In this document: positions 58,574 through 64,000 of the stretch, piece by piece
How the letters are laid out: every line of letters begins with the position of its first letter
Position numbering within the stretch: position 1 is the stretch's first letter
DNA from: Bathymodiolus brooksi
Lineage: Eukaryota > Mollusca > Bivalvia > Mytilida > Modiolidae
Assembly: GCA_963680875.1 (NCBI GenBank)
Contig: OY804590.1
Span: forward strand, 24,304,640 to 24,368,639
Reading direction: 5' to 3'
Length of the DNA stretch: 64,000 nucleotides
The notes under the pieces: generated by a model
The model's input: only the letters and a program-made list of their open reading frames with translations
What the model was told of the DNA's origin: nothing
Database searches by the model: none
Made by a program: the position numbers and the translations under genes

Positions 58574-58642
58574 GTAAGTTTACTGAAACATAATTAATTT
58601 TGTTGTTGCAAAACAATCTCAAAGTTAGACATTAGCATACAG

Positions 58643-58838
58643 ACATAAACAAACCCTTCAACAAGGAGCGGTACCAGATACTTTTACCCGCCTACAATGG
58701 TCTTTGGTACCTCCTGATTTTAAAGAGTGTTGTATAAGATATTCATGAAAATTGATCAAATTTATCAAATTTTGATAAAAACGTACTGCCTGTAAATAAG
58801 TGAAGTACTGGTAGGCTTGAAAAATATTGAAAGCCCTG
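58643..58838. mobile_element. MITE, copy 2 of 'aggcctttcaa' family
   Basis: Same order of words as 52,777-52,935 ('cttttacccgcctacaatgg', 'tttggtacctcctgatttta', 'agtgaagtactggta'). 'cccttcaa' at the left and 'ttgaaagccctg' at the right are imperfectly inverted. Confidence 0.65.
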
Positions 58839-59419
58839 CATAAATAAAATACACAATACAAGCGAGTTAATTTTTACTTGTATCCCCTGCTGAAACATAG
58901 AAATTCACAACCAACACTCCTTATTTTAAGCAGTAAATTAGGATTTATATGAAATAACAACTCATGTATAGCTAGCTATAGAGTTATATAATGTACTGGT
59001 ATCAGAATTATCTATATTTACTATACAAACAGTAAATTAGGAAAAGATATCATTGTAATGTTTTTATTTTCAAGAAATTTCTTGTCACAGTGAACCTGTA
59101 GAAACCAAACCTTGAATAAACGAGATTCCCGGTATATTAACCGTAATTTAAATAAAGTATTCATGTAGGAATTCATTGTTGAAAAACTGAACACCTGTCT
59201 ACAGGGTTCATAAAATTGCATGTGGGTTTAATGGTCCTAGTGAAAATAATGTCAGTCCTCAATAATTTTCTATTGCAAAATACCAATCTTGTGTCAGCCC
59301 AAATTTTGCTGGTCATGCATATGTCTGACAGGACCGATGAATTTCGTGAATTCTGTGTTTATTCAGAACATAAAAGTTTGGTCTGCAGGAGGTTCAGTTT
59401 AGACAGATCTCACTGTATT

Positions 59420-59700
59420 TATAGTTATACCCCCACTCGTAGGGGGGGGACTATATTGCAATCACCTTGTCCGTCCGTTAGTCCATCCGTTTGTCCGTCC
59501 GTTCACATTTTCGTAACAGATATCTCAGCTTCTACTGGAAGAAATGATTTTATATTGGATATATGGCTTTGGCATGGTGACTTGTACTGTTTCTCCCCTT
59601 TCCAGGTTTACCGCACATCTACTTCCTGTTTACCTTGCAACTTACAAATGAATGAGTGGGAGTATTCTTAGCACGACGTAGCGTGCAGCATCTTGTTGAT
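59420..59700 (+). repeat. Dispersed repeat 'ctcgtaggggggactata'
   Basis: 'tatacccccactcgtagggg' followed by 'cttgtccgtccgttagtcca' and ending near 'agcacgacgtagcgtgcagc' is a motif I know from many animal dispersed elements. An ORF of 151 codons runs through it but has no domain that I recognise. Confidence 0.45.
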
Positions 59701-59867
59701 CAAGTCCTGTTTTTACTAAAATTCTGACTTAAAAAGACTTATTCCAATAACTAGTTTATAAATAAATAGTTGTTTTCTTGACATTCCTTATTAATTACAT
59801 CTTATCTTTAATTAGGACTTCCTGTTTATCTGAACCCATAGTCATGGTAACCAAGAATGTCTTGTTT

Positions 59868-60358
59868 GGATGAAAATAAAATTTCAGGAAACAATTATAG
59901 TCTACATCTTAGTTATATCTTATAACATGAATTAAATCATGTCAACAATTGCCATGTACTTAGATCACCCCTCTATTAGTCAGTGTGAGTGGTTTTAGTC
60001 TGATGGTCTTGAAAATCACAAGTCTGGTTGCTGATTACCCACATGTTGATGGTGAACTTATTTTCACTATATTTTTCATGTCTTATTGAGATGAAATTAA
60101 AATTTCAGTAAACAATTATAGTCTACAACTTGGTTAGTTATATCTTATAACATGAATGAAATCATGTCAACCATTGCGCTGGACGTTAAACACCAATCAA
60201 TCAATCAATCAACCATTGTCATGTACTTAGTTACCTCTTTAGTCAGTGTGGGTGTGAGTGATTTTAGTCTGTGGTGGTCTTAAATTCACAAGTCTGGTTG
60301 CTGATTACCCACATGCTGATGCTGATGGTGAACTTATTTTCACTATATTTTTCATGTG
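59868..60358. repeat. Direct duplication, about 220 bp, second copy with SINE-end insert
   Basis: 'aacaattatagtctaca', 'tcacaagtctggttgctgat' and 'gaacttattttcactatatt' occur in both 59,868-60,085 and 60,088-60,358. The second copy has an extra segment of about 43 bp with 'ctggacgttaaacaccaatc' and (AATC)n, flanked by the repeated 'caaccattg'. Confidence 0.8.
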
Positions 60359-60579
60359 TTTTTCAAATTTGTACCTAATTTTCATTGATATAAAGATAAA
60401 CAGCAGTTGTGAAGGTGAAACAGACATTATCGCTAGTATCATATAGCGAGTGTGATCGTGATAATATATTCCATACCTTAATTACTTACCTTATTGTATT
60501 TATTGGTAGCTTCATTCATAATCTAATTGACGTCACAGTGACCGATAATATTAAGTCTGTTGATTCTGATGTTTGTTTG

Positions 60580-60818
60580 ATGGTGTATAACGCCACTTTC
60601 AACAACATTTCAGTTATATCGTGGCTGTCAGTTTTATTGGTAGAGGGACCGGAGAAAACCACCAATCTGTCGCAAGTCACTGACTAACTTCATCACATAA
60701 TGTTGTACACCTCGCCCTGATCGAGATTCAAACTCACAACGTCAGTGGTGATAGGCACTGATTGCATAGGTAGTTGTAAATCCAACTACCATGCGATCAC
60801 TGCCACTACGGCCCCTTG
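60580..60818 (-). repeat. tRNA-headed SINE, near full length
   Basis: Minus strand: head 'ggccgtagtggcagtgatcg', box B-like 'gagtttgaatctcg', middle 'ctccggtccctctaccaata', tail 'gttgaaagtggcgttataca'. Confidence 0.8.
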
Positions 60819-60879
60819 TTGATTCTGAAAATATTCCTGGTGGTTGTGATCGTATGGTAGTTGGATTTATTATTTTTAG

Positions 60880-61470
60880 TTTTCCAGGAATACCCCATTA
60901 TCTTCAGTCAGGACCTCCTGTATTACTAAATCCAGACAGAGACTAATTGCAATTTTATTTTTAGTTTTCCAGGAATTCCCATTATCTTCAGACAGGACCT
61001 CCTGTATTACTAAATCCACACAGAGACTAATGCCAATTTTATTTTTAGTTTTTCAGGAATTCCCCATTATCTTCAGCCAGGACCTCCTGTATTACTAAAT
61101 CAAGACAGAGACTAATGCCAATTTTATTTTTAGTTTTCCAGGAATTCCCATTATCTTCAGTCAGGACCTCCTGTATTACTAAATCAAGACAGAGACTAAT
61201 GCCAATTTTATTTTTAGTTTTCCAGGAATACCCATTATCTTCAGTCAGGACTTCCTGTATTACTAAATCCAGACAGAGACTAATGCCAATTTTATTTTTA
61301 GTTTTCCAGGAATTCCCCATTATCTTCAGTCAGGACCCCCTGTATTACTAAATCCAGACAGAGACTAATTGCAATTTTATTTTTAGTTTTCCAAGAATTC
61401 CCATTATTTTCAGCCAGGACCTCCTGTATTACTAAATCCAGACAGAGACTAATGCCAATTTTATTTTTAG
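60880..61470 (+). repeat. Tandem copies of SKI exon-3 acceptor and 5' exon part, 7 units
   Basis: Units of 84-85 bp start after 'ag' at 60,879, 60,964, 61,048, 61,133, 61,217, 61,301 and 61,386, each copying 'ttttatttttag' plus the first about 60 nt of the probable exon at 61,471. In place of the exon's continuation each unit has 'actaatgccaattttatttt' leading to the next acceptor. Units 2, 4, 5 and 7 lack one C in the 'ccccattat' run and would shift frame. All units meet a TAA soon after the copied part if read on from the SKI frame. So only the last copy can give a full exon. Confidence 0.85.
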
Positions 61471-61557
61471 TTTTCCAGGAATTCCCCATTATCTTCAGTC
61501 AGGACCTCCTGTATTACTAAATCCAGACAGAGTAATTCCATCATCCGAATCTGCAAG
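61471..61557 (+). CDS. SKI: Probable SKI coding exon 3 (87 nt)
   Basis: Acceptor ttatttttag|, donor gcaag|gtatta. Entering in phase 2 from exon 2 it reads FPGIPHYLQSGPPVLLNPDR followed by VIPSSESA, and leaves in phase 2. It is open in that phase, while one of the other two frames stops. The proline-rich text fits the linker between the Smad4-binding domain and the C-terminal coiled coil of Ski proteins, but this linker is poorly conserved, so identity rests on position, splice sites and phase. The following exon is not in the window. Confidence 0.6.
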
Positions 61558-61668
61558 GTATTATTTTTATTCTTCTATTTTATTTAACCTTGTCTAAGAC
61601 TTGCTTAATATAGGAAAAAATGAAGGGTATAATGCCATGGTAAGGTGCTGCTTGCTTACTAGGAATAC

Positions 61669-62216
61669 CATCTTCGCTAGCCAAGGGTTACGATTCGGGT
61701 CCCCCTTCTCTCCACCCTTGGCGGATCTAGAATACATTTTGAAATTCGCGCGCAATGCCACCTGGTGGTTTATCGAAGTTGCGCCCCTTAGATAGTCGTC
61801 ATCGCCAGCCAATCAGAATCGTTTTGTTATACGTATGTTGGAGAGTTGAAAATGGCAGCGCCCAGTGAATAAAAACTTATTTGTGATAAATTTAATTTGG
61901 AAGCACTTACTGTCAACCAAGTGAAAGTTTCAAAGCTTTGGCAGACGGGAAAGATGTTTTCATTGGAACCAAAACGGGAAGTGGCAAATCGTTGTCATAT
62001 TTTTGGTATTCCGGTAAATCGTTGGCATTCCGGTGCCATTTTTGTTTACATTTCGCGGATAACATGTGCTCCGTGTAAAACGTCTTCTGATTGGATACGT
62101 GTACTGGTAGCCGTAACCAATGAAATATTAAAGCGTGAATCCTCAAAATGTATTCTAGATCTGCCAAGGGTGGAGAGAAGGCGGACCCGAATCGTAACCC
62201 TTGGCTAGCGAAGATG
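61669..62216. mobile_element. 548-bp TIR element, 9-bp duplication, carrying helicase start
   Basis: The left end catcttcgctagccaagggt and its right-hand reverse complement agree over about 75 bp with about two differences. TAGGAATAC flanks both sides (61660-61668, 62217-62225). Long TIRs and a 9-bp duplication are the hallmark of Mutator-like elements. The interior carries a CCAAT word (61,808), an ATG and a helicase-like coding start, as in a Pack-MULE or an internally deleted copy of a helicase-encoding element. Confidence 0.85.
61852..62005 (+). pseudogene. 5' end of a RecQ/DEAD-like helicase gene
   Basis: From ATG at 61,852 the frame reads MAAPSE, a TAA, then KLICDKFNLEALTVNQVK. With one frameshift near 61,927 it continues as FKALADGKDVFIGTKTGSGKS. 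The last block is a helicase Walker A (motif I, GxxxxGKS) preceded by the usual 'L...GKDVF' approach seen in RecQ-like SF2 helicases. Nothing after motif I is recognisable. The stop and the frameshift make it a pseudogene. Confidence 0.65.
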
Positions 62217-62225
62217 TAGGAATAC

Positions 62226-64000
62226 TTGATCCCCCAAAATATTTAGTTGACCTTGCTTAAGGCCATGTGAGCTTTTGTGTCTGTCGTCTGTTGTCCACTC
62301 ATTGTTGTCTTTGTTGACATTTCACATTTTGATAATCTCGTCCGAAACTACTGGCATGAGCCAAAAGGAACCTAACTTACAGGAACGACTATTAAACTAC
62401 ATGATTCTTAATTTGAAGATAATTTTATCCCTTTTTGAACCCTACAGGACATCTCTTTAAAAAAATATATTGGGAAGGGGTTATCCATACCTATTTATTA
62501 CTTTGATATTGTTGTGCCTAAAACTACAAAAATTAAGACTGTCAGTGTGTAACAAACTGATCCCATTTATCAATATGAAGCCCCCCCCCCCCCAACTCCT
62601 CGGTGACCCTCATACAAAAGATATCAATGCAATGGAAAAGAAAATTACTGAAGGACTATTGTGTTCAAATAGCTATATTAATATTCGTTTTGTATAAAAA
62701 CATGACAGACAGACAAAACATGAGGATTCCTACGTATACACAGGTATAGGTATAGTACAGGTATTTGTATATAACCTGTTACAATGTTTAAATATATAGG
62801 TATGTCCTTAGCCATGTTATTGATGTTTGTACTCCATTGTGTTGTTTACCACACATTTTAAAATATATGACCCCCCCCCCCCCCCCTTTATCTTCTAGTA
62901 GCTACAAGTTAAAGATACATTTTATCTGGCCTTTGTAAGATATTTTATGCTCTGTTTAAGTTCATAACCTGTTGGGTTAAACATTTTTTTATATTTTATG
63001 AATGGTCATTCTGTCAAGTAAAATAATTGAAAAGTTCACCTAGTCACATGTTACAATGGCAGCTGACGTGATCCGTGATAATCTGTCGCATAAATATACT
63101 TGTCAGGTCAGAGAAATATAATACATTAATAAACGCTGTTACTTCTATAATTGGCCAGGCTACCATGTAGAGACATTTTTTGTTTGTTGGGTACAAATAT
63201 AATAGCTGTTGTATTACAAATGCAAGGATAGAATATTTTTAAATTTAAATAGAATGTGTCTATGAAGATCAAGATCTTAGAAAAAGATAGAAACTATATT
63301 TAAATGAATGAATATGTGATGACCTCTGATAGCAGTATAGGGTTAGGGTTATGGTGTTTAATGCCACTTTCAACAATATTTCAGTCCAAGTACTTTTGTA
63401 TTCAAGTTATTGGGGTAGATTTTGTTAACAAATATGTTATCAACGGACCATTTTCTTACTTCGAATTCTCCAAGACAGCAACATGTCTGAGTGGACAGAA
63501 TAACCTATTGGCCCAGGAATATTTATAAGGTCACAAGTGGTAGTGGTATCGCCCAGGAGTGCTGGCAAGGTCATAATAAGTGGCATATATACATGTAGAT
63601 TAAATTATTATTTGAATATTAATTTATTATGCTGTTTATTATGAATCACTACATGTAAAACAAACACAAATTTGTGTACCACCTGCCGTGATTTTCTGCG
63701 GAATGTGGATGATAATCTGAGGATTATAGTTGAAGTAGCCTTTATTAAGAAATGTATAATCGGGGAGTCTTACATTTTATTCTCCATGAAAATGTCAGTT
63801 CAAAAAATGGTTATTAAAATGTGTCACAAAATAGACCATGAAAAGATTTAAATTTTATAAATTCAATAAAGATCAGATTATCCGCCATACATATTTTTAA
63901 TCTGGTGAAGGTGAAGGTCATCCATGGGTAAGGGGTGTGTCAGGATTAGAATTTGTTTTGTAAAATTTTTGTCGAAGTTTCAGTATACCTGTGCCAGGTA
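62226..64000. other. SKI intron 3 (presumed), no further exon seen
   Basis: Holds poly(C) runs at about 62,580 and 62,872, a SINE tail fragment at 63,345-63,388 (minus, with telomere-like 'agggttagggttatgg') and AT-rich sequence. I found no segment resembling the next conserved part of Ski proteins. Confidence 0.5.

Larger units (their letters stand above)
58574..61470 (+). other. SKI intron 2, about 2.9 kb, with decoy acceptors
   Basis: Donor aa|gtaagt and acceptor tatttttag| before 61,471. It contains a MITE (58,643), a direct duplication (59,868-60,358), a SINE (60,580) and seven copies of the exon-3 acceptor region. Confidence 0.65.

Noticed and set aside
59216..59671. 151-codon ORF in SKI intron 2
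   Set aside because: Spans a known type of dispersed repeat, has no domain, and contains low-complexity 'SPCPSVSPSVCPSV' text from the repeat.
63335..63352. Telomere end or interstitial telomere
   Set aside because: Only two or three TTAGGG-like steps, attached to a SINE tail.

Overview
This is invertebrate animal DNA, most likely from a bivalve mollusc and possibly a mytilid-type mussel. The reasons are GT-AG introns, an AT-rich background, a single spliced developmental gene (SKI family), and dense dispersed repeats of kinds I recognise from bivalve genomes. Those include tRNA-headed MetaSINE-like SINEs, a short 'gggaggtt...accaagtcaggg' repeat, and an abundant reverse-transcriptase relic. 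The species call is inference. Nothing prokaryotic is present.

Layout. 1-10,300 is a nest of mobile elements. A 5'-truncated L1/Tx1-type LINE (637-8,986) sits in an older repeat with a 16-bp target duplication, and is itself split by a 3.6-kb TTAA-flanked composite foldback element (2,654-6,244) and by several MITEs. 10,418-14,005 is a TIR element with 5-bp target duplications, holding a possible three-exon gene fragment and a 133-bp minisatellite. 14,441-22,530 has a 42-bp minisatellite, a second TTAA element that keeps a splice-ready exon, RT relics and a MITE. 23,306-26,195 is satellite DNA (58-bp then 148-bp units). 27,700-33,250 is a decayed Polinton/adintovirus-type gene for a protein-primed family B DNA polymerase, with N-terminal zinc fingers and a 5' leader intron. 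It is broken by stops, frameshifts and two insertions.

37,116 to at least 61,557 is the host gene: a Ski/Sno transcriptional co-repressor on the + strand. Exon 1 (37,116-37,994) carries the Dachshund-homology and SAND-like Smad4-binding domains. Exon 2 (58,380-58,573) follows a 20.4-kb intron full of TIR elements, SINEs and a truncated LINE. A probable exon 3 (61,471-61,557) is preceded by seven tandem copies of its own splice acceptor plus 5' exon part (60,880-61,470). The 3' part of SKI, including its coiled coil, lies beyond the window.

The observations I rate highest are the repeated SKI exon-3 acceptor, the 548-bp TIR element with 9-bp duplications carrying the start of a RecQ/DEAD-like helicase gene (61,669-62,216), the 10,418-14,005 element whose ends resemble a Transib/RAG heptamer, and the stratified insertions whose empty sites can be read directly.
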